From contig CANFWV010000001.1 in assembly GCA_947450695.1 (NCBI GenBank), forward strand, positions 62,001-126,000: DNA of 64,000 nucleotides, given 5' to 3'. The notes below the pieces were generated by a model that did not search any database, was not told the DNA's origin, and saw only the letters and a list, made by a program, of their open reading frames with translations. This document shows positions 1 through 10,226 of the stretch, one piece after another. Position numbers and translations under genes: made by a program. The first letter of the stretch is position 1. Each line of letters begins with the position of its first letter. The stretch is from Comamonadaceae bacterium. Its GTDB lineage: Bacteria; Pseudomonadota; Gammaproteobacteria; Burkholderiales; Burkholderiaceae_C.

Positions 1-2
1 TG

Positions 3-1919
3 GATGGGGTGCGAGATATCTTGAGCGAGCGTTGGGCCGAAGACGCGCCGCTGGTGCAGTCGCTGCGCGCGTGGCTATGGAGTGAAGGGCTGTTTGCCTC
101 GAAGCTGGTGGCCGGCAAAGACGAAAACCACCCTGACAACGCCAAGTTTCGCGATTACTTTGCCTACGATGAACCGATTGGCCGCGTGCCATCGCACCGG
201 GCCTTGGCCGTTTTTCGCGGCCGCGGGCTGGAAATTTTGGATGCTAAGCTGGTCTTGCCCGAGCCGCCGGTGAGCGTTACCCCCGTGGGTGTGAAGGCTG
301 TGCCCACGGTGTCGGTCGCGGAAGGCAAGATTGCGCTGCACTTGGGCTGGAGCCACAAAGCCCGCCCGGCAGACGACTTGTTGCGCAAATGCGTGACCTG
401 GACTTGGCGCGTCAAACTCAGTTTGTCGATTGAGCGAGACCTCTTCACACGGCTGCGCGAAGACGCAGAGAAAGTCGCTATCAAGGTCTTTGCCGACAAC
501 CTGCGCGACCTGTTGCTGGCCGCACCGGCTGGCCCGCGCGTGGTGATGGGGCTTGACCCCGGCATCCGTACCGGCGTCAAAGTGGCGGTGGTCGACGCCA
601 CCGGCAAGTTGGTAGAAACCGCCACGGTGTTTCCGCACGAGCCCCGCAAAGACTGGGAGGGCTCGCTGCACACGCTGGCCAAGCTTAGCGAAAAGCACGG
701 CGTCAATCTGATCGCCATCGGCAACGGCACGGCCAGTCGCGAAACGGACAAGCTGGCCGCCGACCTCATCAAGCGGATCACCCAACACGCTGAATCTACT
801 GGAACCGCGTGGCCGATTGACAAAGTCGTGGTGAGCGAAGCGGGTGCGTCGGTTTATTCGGCCAGTGAATTCGCCTCTCAAGAAATGCCTGACGTTGACG
901 TCAGTTTGCGTGGAGCTGCCAGCATTGCGCGGCGCTTGCAAGACCCGCTGGCCGAGCTGGTCAAGATTGACCCGAAATCCATCGGAGTTGGCCAGTACCA
1001 GCACGATGTCAATCAAAGTGAGTTGGCCCGCAGCCTAGACACCGTGGTTGAAGACTGCGTCAACAGCGTTGGCGTTGACCTGAACACTGCCAGCGTGCCC
1101 CTGTTGGCGCGCGTCTCGGGCCTTAGCCAAACCGTGGCCAAGTCGGTAGTGCGCTGGCGTGATGCCAACGGAGCCTTCACCAGCCGCGCTGATCTCTTGA
1201 AGGTCACCGGTTTGGGCGCTAAGACCTTTGAGCAAAGTGCCGGTTTTTTGCGCTTGCATGCCAGCAGCAATCCGTTAGACATGACCGGCGTTCACCCCGA
1301 AACCTATCCGGTTGTCGAAAAAATCATTGCCCACACCGGCAAGCCGGTGGCCGAACTCATGGGCCGTGCCGAGATGCTCAAGACACTTCGGCCCGAGCTT
1401 TTTGCGAATGAAAAGTTCGGTGTCATCACAGTCAAAGACATTTTGGCAGAGCTCGAAAAGCCGGGTCGTGATCCACGCCCTGACTTCAAAGTGGCCCGAT
1501 TCAATGAGGGTGTTGAAGACATCAAAGACTTGGTAGAAGGCATGACACTGGAAGGCACCGTGAGCAACGTGGCGGCCTTCGGCGCTTTTGTCGACATCGG
1601 TGTGCATCAGGACGGGCTGGTGCATGTAAGTCAGCTTGCCAATAAATTCGTCACCGACGCGCGTGACGTTGTGAAGACGGGTGACATCGTCAATGTCCGC
1701 GTGACCGAAGTCGACGTGGTCCGCAAACGCATTGGCTTGACCATGAAGCTCGACGCCGCCCCTGCGCGTCGTGACGCCCCGCGCGACAACAAGTTCGAAG
1801 GCGCAGCACGTGGTGTACGGATGCCTCAAGGCCCCAATTTCTCCAGTAGAAACGAGCCAGCCGGGCAGGGCAGCGCCATGGCATCGGCTTTTGCCAAGTT
1901 GCAAAGTCTGAAGAAATAA
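3..1919 (+). CDS. tex: Tex-like S1 RNA-binding transcriptional accessory protein (5' end cut by window)
   Basis: Translation has YqgF-like core (VVMGLDPGIRTGVKVAVVD), helix-hairpin-helix region and C-terminal S1 domain (GMTLEGTVSNVAAFGAFVDIGVHQDGLVHVSQLA); ORF is open to the window start. Confidence 0.95.
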   Translation, partial: DGVRDILSERWAEDAPLVQSLRAWLWSEGLFASKLVAGKDENHPDNAKFRDYFAYDEPIGRVPSHRALAVFRGRGLEILDAKLVLPEPPVSVTPVGVKAVPTVSVAEGKIALHLGWSHKARPADDLLRKCVTWTWRVKLSLSIERDLFTRLREDAEKVAIKVFADNLRDLLLAAPAGPRVVMGLDPGIRTGVKVAVVDATGKLVETATVFPHEPRKDWEGSLHTLAKLSEKHGVNLIAIGNGTASRETDKLAADLIKRITQHAESTGTAWPIDKVVVSEAGASVYSASEFASQEMPDVDVSLRGAASIARRLQDPLAELVKIDPKSIGVGQYQHDVNQSELARSLDTVVEDCVNSVGVDLNTASVPLLARVSGLSQTVAKSVVRWRDANGAFTSRADLLKVTGLGAKTFEQSAGFLRLHASSNPLDMTGVHPETYPVVEKIIAHTGKPVAELMGRAEMLKTLRPELFANEKFGVITVKDILAELEKPGRDPRPDFKVARFNEGVEDIKDLVEGMTLEGTVSNVAAFGAFVDIGVHQDGLVHVSQLANKFVTDARDVVKTGDIVNVRVTEVDVVRKRIGLTMKLDAAPARRDAPRDNKFEGAARGVRMPQGPNFSSRNEPAGQGSAMASAFAKLQSLKK

Positions 1920-1995
1920 GCCTCAGCGACCTCATTCGTTAACGGTTGACTTGGCGCAAGCTTTGGTCAGTCTGGTGAGCAAGCCGATCGCCAGC

Positions 1996-2009
1996 TTGAT
2001 CCACATCAA
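1996..2009. promoter_or_regulatory. FNR/ANR-type box TTGAT-CCAC-ATCAA upstream of ompW-like gene
   Basis: Exact TTGATnnnnATCAA palindrome 67 bp upstream of the ATG at 2076. Confidence 0.7.
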
Positions 2010-2075
2010 GCTTGGCATTGAAGCTGCGCAGTTCAATCGGAATTGGGAATTTTCCCTGCTTCCACTGAGTCAACC

Positions 2076-2666
2076 ATGAAAAAAAGAACCATCGCCACAG
2101 CCGCTTTATGCACCTTGTTGGCTGGCGCTGCCGTCGCCCAGCAGGCAAAAGAAGGACCATGGATGGTCCGCGCCCGTGCCGTTAATCTGGACAGCGCTAA
2201 CGGTGACACCACCGGTTTGGGCTTAGGTATCAATAACAAGTGGATTCCCGAAGTCGACGTCAGTTATTTCTTTAATAAAAATGTGGCGCTGGAACTGGTC
2301 CTCACCGTGCCGCAGCAGCACACACTCTCCAGCAACACAGGCGTCATGGGGACACTCAAGCATCTGCCGCCCACACTGATGGCTCAATACCATTTTGATG
2401 CCGGTAGCTTCAAGCCCTATGTCGGTGCGGGTGTGAATTACACGCGATTCTCAAGTGTCAATATCGGCGGTCCAACGCTTGAAAAAGACAGCTGGGGACC
2501 AGCCTTGCAAGTCGGGGTCGACATCCCCCTTCGCGGGAATATGTACTTCAACCTGGACTTGAAGAAGGTGCTTATTCGCACCGATGTGTTCTCTGGCACA
2601 ACCAACTTGGGCACTTTCAAGGTTGATCCACTGTTGGCCGGCGTGGGTCTGGGCTGGCGCTTCTAA
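2076..2666 (+). CDS. ompW: OmpW family outer membrane protein
   Basis: Signal peptide MKKRTIATAALCTLLAGAAVAQ, beta-barrel pattern, C-terminal GVGLGWRF. Confidence 0.88.
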   Translation: MKKRTIATAALCTLLAGAAVAQQAKEGPWMVRARAVNLDSANGDTTGLGLGINNKWIPEVDVSYFFNKNVALELVLTVPQQHTLSSNTGVMGTLKHLPPTLMAQYHFDAGSFKPYVGAGVNYTRFSSVNIGGPTLEKDSWGPALQVGVDIPLRGNMYFNLDLKKVLIRTDVFSGTTNLGTFKVDPLLAGVGLGWRF

Positions 2667-2795
2667 TTGTGCAAAGGTGGGGTGAGTCGGTTGATGCCGC
2701 TCACCCTGCGTAAGCGGCAATGGCCCCAAAAAAACCAATTCGTTCAATTTAAAACCAAGCGGTATCATCATGGATTGATCTATCAAGCAGATTCC

Positions 2796-3779
2796 ATGAA
2801 GCGCCTAGAGCCTGAACAGTTGCTAACACCCGCCATGCGCAGCGTGGTATCAGCCATTGCCCGAGCAGAGCGTTCGCCCTTTTACAGCATGACGCCTCGC
2901 CAAGCCAGGGCGACCTATGAGCTTGGCGCCGGTGTCCTCGAATTGCCAGTCAGAAACTCAGCGTTGATCAAAGATTTCACCATTCCAGCGCGTGACGGGC
3001 ATGCTTTACCTGCGCGACTGTACCTGCCTCGCGATGCCCGTCCGAGTGAAATGCCTTGGCCCACTTTGGTTTATTTTCACGGCGGTGGTTTCACCATCGG
3101 TAGCATCGCCACTCACGACGTTTTGTGTCGTGAATTGAGCCACGCTGCTGATTGCGCAGTAGTGTCTGCAGACTATCGACTCGCCCCCGAATGCAAATTT
3201 CCAACCGCGGCGCACGACGCTTGGGACGCACTGCAAGGACTGGTCGCCATCGCTACGACCTTGGGTCTCGATCGTCATCGCTTGGCGGTTGGCGGCGACA
3301 GCGCAGGTGGCACATTGGCGGCTGTGTGCGCCATACTCGCGCGAGATGCTGGCTTACCCTTGGTGCTTCAGATGCTTATTTATCCGGGCTGTGCGGCGCA
3401 CCAAGACACCCGTTCTCACCATACCTTTGGACACGGCTTTGTCTTGGACGAACCCAGTATCACTTGGTTTTTTAATCAATATATTCGTACGCCGGCAGAC
3501 AGAAATGACTGGCGCTTTGCACCGCTGAATGCCGCTGATGTTGATGGCGTGGCCCCAGCTTGGTTAGGCTTGGCCGAATGCGATCCGTTGGTGGATGAGG
3601 GTTTGCAATATGCCGACAAATTGCGAGCGGCGGGGGTTGCGGTCGATCTGGAGATTTACCGTGGGGTGACGCATGAATTCATCAAGATGGGCCGGGCTAT
3701 TCCTGAGGCCTTAAAAGCGCATGCAGATGCTGCGCAGGCACTGCGCCATGCGTTTGGAATTGACATAAAGGGAAAGTGA
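2796..3779 (+). CDS. alpha/beta hydrolase (HSL-like esterase/lipase)
   Basis: HGGGF oxyanion motif, GDSAGG nucleophile elbow, C-terminal DPLVDEG and GVTHEF; ATG at 2796 preferred over ORF start. Confidence 0.9.
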   Translation: MKRLEPEQLLTPAMRSVVSAIARAERSPFYSMTPRQARATYELGAGVLELPVRNSALIKDFTIPARDGHALPARLYLPRDARPSEMPWPTLVYFHGGGFTIGSIATHDVLCRELSHAADCAVVSADYRLAPECKFPTAAHDAWDALQGLVAIATTLGLDRHRLAVGGDSAGGTLAAVCAILARDAGLPLVLQMLIYPGCAAHQDTRSHHTFGHGFVLDEPSITWFFNQYIRTPADRNDWRFAPLNAADVDGVAPAWLGLAECDPLVDEGLQYADKLRAAGVAVDLEIYRGVTHEFIKMGRAIPEALKAHADAAQALRHAFGIDIKGK

Positions 3780-4666
3780 ACGCCATGACAGAGATGTCCA
3801 CAGCTCCACCGCAGCTGGAGAATTTTCGTTTCTACCAGCGGCTGCGTGTGCGTTGGGCTGAAGTCGACATGCAAAAAATTGTCTTCAATGCCCACTACTT
3901 GATGTATTTCGATACCGCCATTGCGGACTACTGGCGGACATTGGCTCTACCCTACGAAGAAGCGATGCAGGAATTGGGCGGCGAGTTATTTCTTAAAAAA
4001 TCGAGCGTTGTACATCATGTCTCTGCTCGCTTCGATGACATGCTTGATGTCGCCGTGCAGTGTCAGAAAATCGGCCATTCCTCCATCGTTTTTCAGGGCG
4101 CCATCTACCGTGGTGACGACCTGCTTGTGACGTCTGAGTTGATTTATGTCTTCGCCAATCCAATCACCCAGCGCTCTTGCCAGGTGCCCGTCGCGCTTCG
4201 GCAAGTACTGGAGCGTTTTGAAGCCGGCCAACCTGTCCTGACAATAAAAACCGGCAACTGGGATGATCTGGGTTGGGACGCGATGGAAATTCGGATTGAG
4301 GTTTTTGTCGATGAGCAGCTGATTGCACTGGAGCTGGAAAACGACGAAGAAGATGATTCGGCCTTTCATGCGGTAGCTTATAACGGCCTAGGTCAGGTGG
4401 TCGCGACAGGTCGTTTGCTCAAAGGTCAGCAGGGCCAAGGGCGGATTGGCCGAATGGCGGTCAAGCGGGTACTCAGGGGTTCGGGACAGGGTGCAGCCGT
4501 CTTAGCGGCCTTGAAAACCGAAGCGATCCGGCGCGGTGACAAAGAACTGGCTCTGCACGCGCAAACCAGCGCGCAAGGTTTTTATGAACGGCTCGGTTTC
4601 AAGGCGCGTGGTGATGTTTTTGACGAAGTCGGCTTGTCACACATCGAGATGTTTCTGACTCTCTAA
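3776..4666 (+). CDS. Fusion of 4HBT/YbgC-like acyl-CoA thioesterase with C-terminal GNAT acetyltransferase
   Basis: N-term RVRWAEVDMQKIVFNAHYLMYFD hot-dog motif; C-term RIGRMAVKRVLRGSGQGAAVLAAL...FYERLGFKARGDVFDEVGLSHIEM GNAT signature in one frame. Confidence 0.88.
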   Translation: MNAMTEMSTAPPQLENFRFYQRLRVRWAEVDMQKIVFNAHYLMYFDTAIADYWRTLALPYEEAMQELGGELFLKKSSVVHHVSARFDDMLDVAVQCQKIGHSSIVFQGAIYRGDDLLVTSELIYVFANPITQRSCQVPVALRQVLERFEAGQPVLTIKTGNWDDLGWDAMEIRIEVFVDEQLIALELENDEEDDSAFHAVAYNGLGQVVATGRLLKGQQGQGRIGRMAVKRVLRGSGQGAAVLAALKTEAIRRGDKELALHAQTSAQGFYERLGFKARGDVFDEVGLSHIEMFLTL

Positions 4667-4686
4667 ATCGATCTCCCGAGGCGGCT

Positions 4687-5577
4687 TCAGCCCCGTAACG
4701 GCCAAGTCAAACGCACCATCTGTTGGTCTGAACCGTTGGTCTCATGTGCAGCAGCATGGATTGTTTTCTCGCAGATGTTGGCTGTCAATGCGCCCGCTTC
4801 TGTTTCTGTTTTAGCTGCCAACCACATCAGCGTACTGGAGAGCGTCCCGTAACCGCCATTGGGACGTTCCGGCATGTCGATAAGCGCGCTAGAAAGAGCG
4901 TGTTCCATCGATGCCGTCACGCCAGTAACAGGTAAGTTATCCACATTCGCCCGTTGCCGATTGGCCAACGCTGTCCACAATATGTTGGTTAAGGCTGATT
5001 CATGAGCATCTTTTTCTGCCTCGGCCACAGCGGCCTGCATGGCAGTTTTCAGAGCTTGCGTTTTAGGCCAGGGCGTGTCCAGTAAAGCATTGGACAGACC
5101 ATAAATCCCCGGTAAAAGCGGCATGGATTGCCAACCGGATGGCAAGAGAACGCTCTTCAGTGGCGCCGCGCAGCCTGCGAGATTTCCACGGTTGCTAGCC
5201 CAAGCCCAGTCGCCTTTTAATACATCGCCAATGAGCAAGTTGCAGCCACCATAAGACGTGGCGTCGGTTGTTGCGAGAAATTCGGCTGTCTCCAACTGCC
5301 CTTCGAGCCAGCGCAAGGGCAACTCGCCACGTGACAAAGCCGCTGGCGCTGCATCGGGCTCTCGCACATTGGTCAGCAGTGCGACCCGACCCCCTGTGGT
5401 GCAGCCCATCCACGTGCCGCCAGCGCGTAAGTCGCGGCCTGACACCAGCGTGACACCTCCAAGCGTTGTCCAAACACTCAGCGGCAGCGTGGGTCGATCA
5501 CGGAATTCATCTCGATTCGAGGCGATCACCAGCGGCCAACGGCTGGAAACGCCAAGTGCAATAGCCAGCAAACACAT
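4687..5577 (-). CDS. NRDE family protein (TANGO2-like)
   Basis: MCLLAIA...VIASNRDEFRDRPT N-terminus with NRDE motif. Confidence 0.92.
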   Translation of the reverse strand: MCLLAIALGVSSRWPLVIASNRDEFRDRPTLPLSVWTTLGGVTLVSGRDLRAGGTWMGCTTGGRVALLTNVREPDAAPAALSRGELPLRWLEGQLETAEFLATTDATSYGGCNLLIGDVLKGDWAWASNRGNLAGCAAPLKSVLLPSGWQSMPLLPGIYGLSNALLDTPWPKTQALKTAMQAAVAEAEKDAHESALTNILWTALANRQRANVDNLPVTGVTASMEHALSSALIDMPERPNGGYGTLSSTLMWLAAKTETEAGALTANICEKTIHAAAHETNGSDQQMVRLTWPLRG

Positions 5578-5578
5578 G

Positions 5579-6520
5579 TCAGAGGTCTTCGAGGAGAGGG
5601 TAGGGCAGCGCGAGCAAGGTCAACACCGGTCCGCCTGCGGAAACCGCCGTCAGACAGCCGTCTATAGCGGATTCGGTTTGAATTGACACGATGGCGTCAT
5701 AGCCTCCCATCGGTGCACTTGCAGCAGCCGCGACCAAGCCGCAAGGCTGTTCGGCATCACGGCTGTGGAAAACTTCCTGACCAACGCTCAGCGGGGCGTT
5801 TGCATGAACGATGTACGCGCGCCGCTTAAGCGTCCCGCGAAACTGGCTGCGAGCTACGATTTCTTGGCCAGGGTAACAGCCCTTTTTGAAGTTAACGCCG
5901 CCCACGGATTCGTAGTTCAGCATTTGCGGCACGAACGCCTCAAAAATCGGCTGGGTGATCATGGCGATCCCTGAACGAACGCTCAGCCATTGCCATTGGC
6001 TGAGTTCAATCGAGCGCAAAACGGGGGGTGGTGTGCCTGCCGGGGCACACCAGAGCGCACGGGCTATGCCGTCGGCCGGTGATAAGACCACCAAGCTGGC
6101 AGTATCCGTGTCGGTCTTCGACCAGACACGGCTGGCGTCGCCTCCTTGGCTTGTCACTGCTTCGCCGGTCAAGCCGTGCAGTGTGAATTCGTCACTCGCG
6201 TCATGGAGTTTGGCCTTGGCGCGCATGACAAATATTGACAAACGCTGGAGGGTCGCGGGCAGAATATCCCGGCTACAGATCATCAAAATCTCATCCTGGG
6301 TGCGTTTAAACACCACAAAGCTGGCCTGCATGCGGCCCTTGGCATTGCAAAATGCGGCTAGCCTTGCTTCGGTCAAACCGAGCAGTGAGACATCTTGCGT
6401 CAGCTGGCCCTGCAAAAAGCTGACGGCATCTTCACCGACGACGCGGATCACGCCCATGTGTGTAAGTGCGACCTGTCCGGACGGTGCTTTTGAAGACGTT
6501 GAAGGCATGGAAGTGTGCAT
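5579..6520 (-). CDS. ygfZ: YgfZ/GcvT-domain folate-binding protein
   Basis: GVNFKKGCYPGQEIVARSQFRG is the YgfZ signature K-G-C-[FY]-x-G-Q-E. Confidence 0.92.
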   Translation of the reverse strand: MHTSMPSTSSKAPSGQVALTHMGVIRVVGEDAVSFLQGQLTQDVSLLGLTEARLAAFCNAKGRMQASFVVFKRTQDEILMICSRDILPATLQRLSIFVMRAKAKLHDASDEFTLHGLTGEAVTSQGGDASRVWSKTDTDTASLVVLSPADGIARALWCAPAGTPPPVLRSIELSQWQWLSVRSGIAMITQPIFEAFVPQMLNYESVGGVNFKKGCYPGQEIVARSQFRGTLKRRAYIVHANAPLSVGQEVFHSRDAEQPCGLVAAAASAPMGGYDAIVSIQTESAIDGCLTAVSAGGPVLTLLALPYPLLEDL

Positions 6521-6539
6521 CCCTGAATTATCATAGCCC

Positions 6540-7586
6540 TTGGGTTTTAATGATGGCTTTGCTCAAGGTGGTCCACTGGTGCGTCGTGTCTTTTCAAGTT
6601 TGTTGACGTTGGTTTTGACCGGCAGCTTGCTATTTTTAGGGCTTGCTTTGTGGTGGCTGCACGAGCCTCTGACGCTGAAAACGCATGGTGACAGCCAAGT
6701 AGTGGACCTCGAAGTTGAGCCAGGCACAACCCCCAAAGGGGTTGCCGAAGCCATCGTCATGAGTGGCGCAAAAACGCAGGTTAGCTGGCTTTATGGGTGG
6801 TTTCGCCTGTCAGGACAATCTCGCCAGATCCGCGCTGGCAGCTATGAAATCAGCCCCGGCACTACGCCCCGCAAACTTTTGAGCATGCTGGTGCGTGGTG
6901 AAGAAACCCTGAAAAGTATCAATCTACCGGAAGGCCTGAACTTCAACCAAGTCATCTTTGCACTGCAATCAGCTGACTATTTGCGCCCCGACACCAAGGG
7001 CTTGACCGGTGAGGACATCATGGGAAAGCTCGACAAACCGGGGGTTCATCCTGAAGGCCGGTTTTTCCCTGATACCTACACATACGCTAAAGGCAGTAGC
7101 GACTTGGCCGTTCTCAAGCGTGCTGCACGCGCCATGGACAAACGACTCGAAGCCGCCTGGGCGATGCGACAACCAGACACCCCGTTGAGAAATCCTGATG
7201 AAGCACTCATTCTGGCCAGCATCATCGAAAAAGAAACTGGTAAGCCCACGGACCGCGCTGCGATCGGTGGAGTTTTCACTAATCGCTTAAAAATCCGCAT
7301 GATGCTGCAGACCGACCCGACGGTGATTTACGGCATGGGAGCACAGTTCGACGGTAAACTGCGTCGCCGTGACTTGCTGACAGACACTCCCTACAACACC
7401 TACACGCGGGGCGGATTACCCCCCACGCCGATTGCCATGCCCGGTCGAGCAGCCCTGCTGGCAGCGGTGCAACCGGCCAAGACCGATGCGCTCTATTTTG
7501 TGGCGCGTGGCGACGGTAGCAGTCAGTTCAGCGCGACGCTTGAAGAGCACAACCGCGCGGTCAATAAATACATTCGGGGGCGCTGA
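6540..7586 (+). CDS. mltG: Endolytic transglycosylase MltG (YceG-like)
   Basis: LASIIEKETGKPTDRAAIGGVFTNRLKIRMMLQTDPTVIYG and PYNTYTRGGLPPTPIAMPG motifs; start may be internal. Confidence 0.95.
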   Translation: MGFNDGFAQGGPLVRRVFSSLLTLVLTGSLLFLGLALWWLHEPLTLKTHGDSQVVDLEVEPGTTPKGVAEAIVMSGAKTQVSWLYGWFRLSGQSRQIRAGSYEISPGTTPRKLLSMLVRGEETLKSINLPEGLNFNQVIFALQSADYLRPDTKGLTGEDIMGKLDKPGVHPEGRFFPDTYTYAKGSSDLAVLKRAARAMDKRLEAAWAMRQPDTPLRNPDEALILASIIEKETGKPTDRAAIGGVFTNRLKIRMMLQTDPTVIYGMGAQFDGKLRRRDLLTDTPYNTYTRGGLPPTPIAMPGRAALLAAVQPAKTDALYFVARGDGSSQFSATLEEHNRAVNKYIRGR

Positions 7587-8228
7587 ATGCGTGGACTTTT
7601 CATCAGCTTTGAAGGCATCGATGGGGCCGGAAAATCAACCCACATTGGCGCTCTGGCCGACGCATTCAAAGCACAGGACAGGGCCGTGACGCTGACCCGT
7701 GAACCGGGCGGCACGCCGCTGGCCGAAACGCTACGCAAACTCGTTCTGAATGACCCCATGGACCCGTTGACCGAAGCGCTGCTCATGTTTGCCGCGCGCC
7801 GCGACCACATAACAGGTGTGATTTTGCCGGCGTTAGCACGCGGAGACGTTGTCTTGTGTGACCGCTTTACCGACGCCACCTTTGCCTACCAAGGCGGTGG
7901 TCGTGGCTTTGACGAATCGGTACTCACCCAGCTTGAAACGATGGTGCAAGGCACTGATGAACATGATAAATCTAAGCTTATTCAGCCAGAACTTACCGTC
8001 TGGTTTGACTTGGCCCCGGAAGAAGCCGCCAAGCGACTTGCTGGTGCCCGTGTGCCAGACAAGTTTGAATCGCAACCGGTCGAGTTTTTTCGCCGCGTAG
8101 CAGACGGATATGCACGCCGATTGATCGCAGAACCCGGGCGCTTTGCACGCATCCATGCCGGGCAGACGCAGCAGGCCGTTTGGCACGATGTCTACGCTGT
8201 TTTTGTGGCCAAAGGCTGGCTCACATGA
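7587..8228 (+). CDS. tmk: Thymidylate kinase
   Basis: [13 protein letters not shown]-loop, [28 protein letters not shown]. Confidence 0.96.
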   Translation: MRGLFISFEGIDGAGKSTHIGALADAFKAQDRAVTLTREPGGTPLAETLRKLVLNDPMDPLTEALLMFAARRDHITGVILPALARGDVVLCDRFTDATFAYQGGGRGFDESVLTQLETMVQGTDEHDKSKLIQPELTVWFDLAPEEAAKRLAGARVPDKFESQPVEFFRRVADGYARRLIAEPGRFARIHAGQTQQAVWHDVYAVFVAKGWLT

Positions 8229-9379
8229 GCGAAGGCAACGCGCTGGCTGAACGCAGTCAACTCGCACCTTGGTTGCAAGCTCAACTCGAAAGCCTGTTGA
8301 GTCAACGCGGCCATGCCTGGCTGTTGAGCGGCCCCTCGGGCCTGGGTCAATTTGAATTGGCGATGGCGCTGGCGCGGGCTTGGCTGTGTGAAGCACCAAC
8401 CCCACAGGGCGCTTGCGGCCATTGCGGCAGTTGTCATGCGGTGGACGTGCACACCCATGCCGACTTGCGCATGCTGATTCCGGAGACATTGTTTCTCAGC
8501 CTCGGCTGGCCGCTGGACCAAAAAACGCAGGATGACCTCGACAGCAAAAAGCGCAAACCGAGTAAAGAAATCAAGGTCGATGCGGCGCGTGATGTGGTGT
8601 CGTTTTCTCAACTCACCCGATCCCGTGGTCATACCAAGGTTGTGCTGGTGTTTCCTGCAGAACGCATGAATGGCATCACGGCCAACACCTTGCTCAAAAC
8701 GCTTGAAGAGCCGCCCGGTGAGGTCAAATTCATCCTTGCCACGGAGGCGGCGCAGCAATTGTTGCCAACCATTCGCAGTCGATGCCTCAGCCACACCATG
8801 CGCTGGCCAGCGTTTGATGAAAGTCTGGCTTGGTTGCAAAGCCAAAACGACTTTGATGTCACCGTTGATGCAGAGGAGGGCGTTAAGGCCCACATTAGCG
8901 TCAAAGCCGGGCACGCCAAACCACCACCGCCGAAGTTGGATGACTTGCGTGTGCTGCTCGCAGCCGCAGGTGGCCGGCCGTCTGATGCACTGGCCTGGGT
9001 TCAAGGCGGAGCACCTGATGAGGCAGCTCGGGACTGGCAAGCTTTGCCCAAAGCCATGGCCCGTGGAGACGTTGGCGCATTGACAGGCTGGGCACCTGCA
9101 TTGGTGGTCGATGCACTGCAAAAGATTTGCCACGATGTCTGGGCTGTCAAAGTCGGGGCTCAACCGCGCTTTTTCAGTCTGGCTGATTTACCACTGCCCG
9201 TGCAAAAACAATCGCCTGTTACAGCGCAACAGCTTGGCAGCCCTGCTAGTATTTTTGCGCTGGCTGCGTGGTCCAAAGAACTCGCCACGACGGCCCGAAC
9301 GGTGGAGCACCCTTACAACCCCGGCCTGATGCTTGAAGCATTGGTCAGCAGGGCCAAACAGGCATTGACGACCCGTTAA
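8225..9379 (+). CDS. holB: DNA polymerase III subunit delta'
   Basis: [10 protein letters not shown] zinc module, [26 protein letters not shown]; overlaps tmk end. Confidence 0.93.
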   Translation: MSEGNALAERSQLAPWLQAQLESLLSQRGHAWLLSGPSGLGQFELAMALARAWLCEAPTPQGACGHCGSCHAVDVHTHADLRMLIPETLFLSLGWPLDQKTQDDLDSKKRKPSKEIKVDAARDVVSFSQLTRSRGHTKVVLVFPAERMNGITANTLLKTLEEPPGEVKFILATEAAQQLLPTIRSRCLSHTMRWPAFDESLAWLQSQNDFDVTVDAEEGVKAHISVKAGHAKPPPPKLDDLRVLLAAAGGRPSDALAWVQGGAPDEAARDWQALPKAMARGDVGALTGWAPALVVDALQKICHDVWAVKVGAQPRFFSLADLPLPVQKQSPVTAQQLGSPASIFALAAWSKELATTARTVEHPYNPGLMLEALVSRAKQALTTR

Positions 9380-9410
9380 GCCTTCTGGTTTTTTATTACA
9401 TCTGAATCTC

Positions 9411-10208
9411 ATGTTCACCGATTCCCATTGCCATCTCGTTTACCCCGAACTCAAGGCCCAACTGCCTCAAATTCGTGCTGCCATGGCGGTTGCTCATGTC
9501 GACAGAGCCCTCGTGATCTGCACCACGCTTGAGGAGTTTGACGACGTCCATTCTTTGGCTATGGAGTACAACAATTTTTGGTGCAGTGTGGGTGTTCATC
9601 CTGACAATGAAGGGGTCACTGAACCGACACTAGAAGATCTTTTGCGACGGGCCGAACAATCAAAAGTTGTCGGGATTGGTGAAACTGGGCTCGATTATTT
9701 CCGTTTAGGTGACAGAACTGTGGCGGACATGGCTTGGCAACGAGATCGTTTTCGGGTGCATATTCGTGCCGCGCGTCAAACCGGCAAGCCACTGATCATT
9801 CACACCCGGAAGGCTTCCGATGACACACTCGCCATATTGAAGGAAGAGGGAGAAGACGCCAGCGAAGGCAGTGCAGGCGGGGTGTTTCATTGCTTCACTG
9901 AAAGCCAAGCTGTTGCGCGTGCGGCGCTGGACCTGGGTTTTTATATCTCTTTTTCTGGCATTTTGACCTTCAAGACCGCTGCTGACCTGCGTGAAGTTGC
10001 TGCGTTTGTGCCCATGGACCGGATGCTGATCGAGACTGACAGTCCCTACTTAGCCCCGATGCCACACCGCGGAAAAACCAACAATCCGTCGTATGTTCCC
10101 TTGGTTGCCCAGCAAATTGCGCAGGTCCGTGGCGTGCCCGTCGAGGCGGTCGCAGAGGCCACGAGTCGTAACTTTGAACGCTTGTTTACGGGCGTCTTGG
10201 CGACTTAA
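9411..10208 (+). CDS. TatD family metal-dependent hydrolase/DNase
   Basis: FTDSHCHL, IGETGLDY, HTRKA, FHCFTES, ETDSPYLAP motifs. Confidence 0.95.
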   Translation: MFTDSHCHLVYPELKAQLPQIRAAMAVAHVDRALVICTTLEEFDDVHSLAMEYNNFWCSVGVHPDNEGVTEPTLEDLLRRAEQSKVVGIGETGLDYFRLGDRTVADMAWQRDRFRVHIRAARQTGKPLIIHTRKASDDTLAILKEEGEDASEGSAGGVFHCFTESQAVARAALDLGFYISFSGILTFKTAADLREVAAFVPMDRMLIETDSPYLAPMPHRGKTNNPSYVPLVAQQIAQVRGVPVEAVAEATSRNFERLFTGVLAT

Positions 10209-10226
10209 ACCTTGCTCCCCAACACC

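Noticed and set aside
75-1016. 313-aa minus-strand ORF opposite tex
   Set aside because: Opposite a clear Tex coding frame; composition typical of antisense shadow.
8192-9163. 323-aa minus-strand ORF opposite holB
   Set aside because: Antisense to holB with no family motifs.
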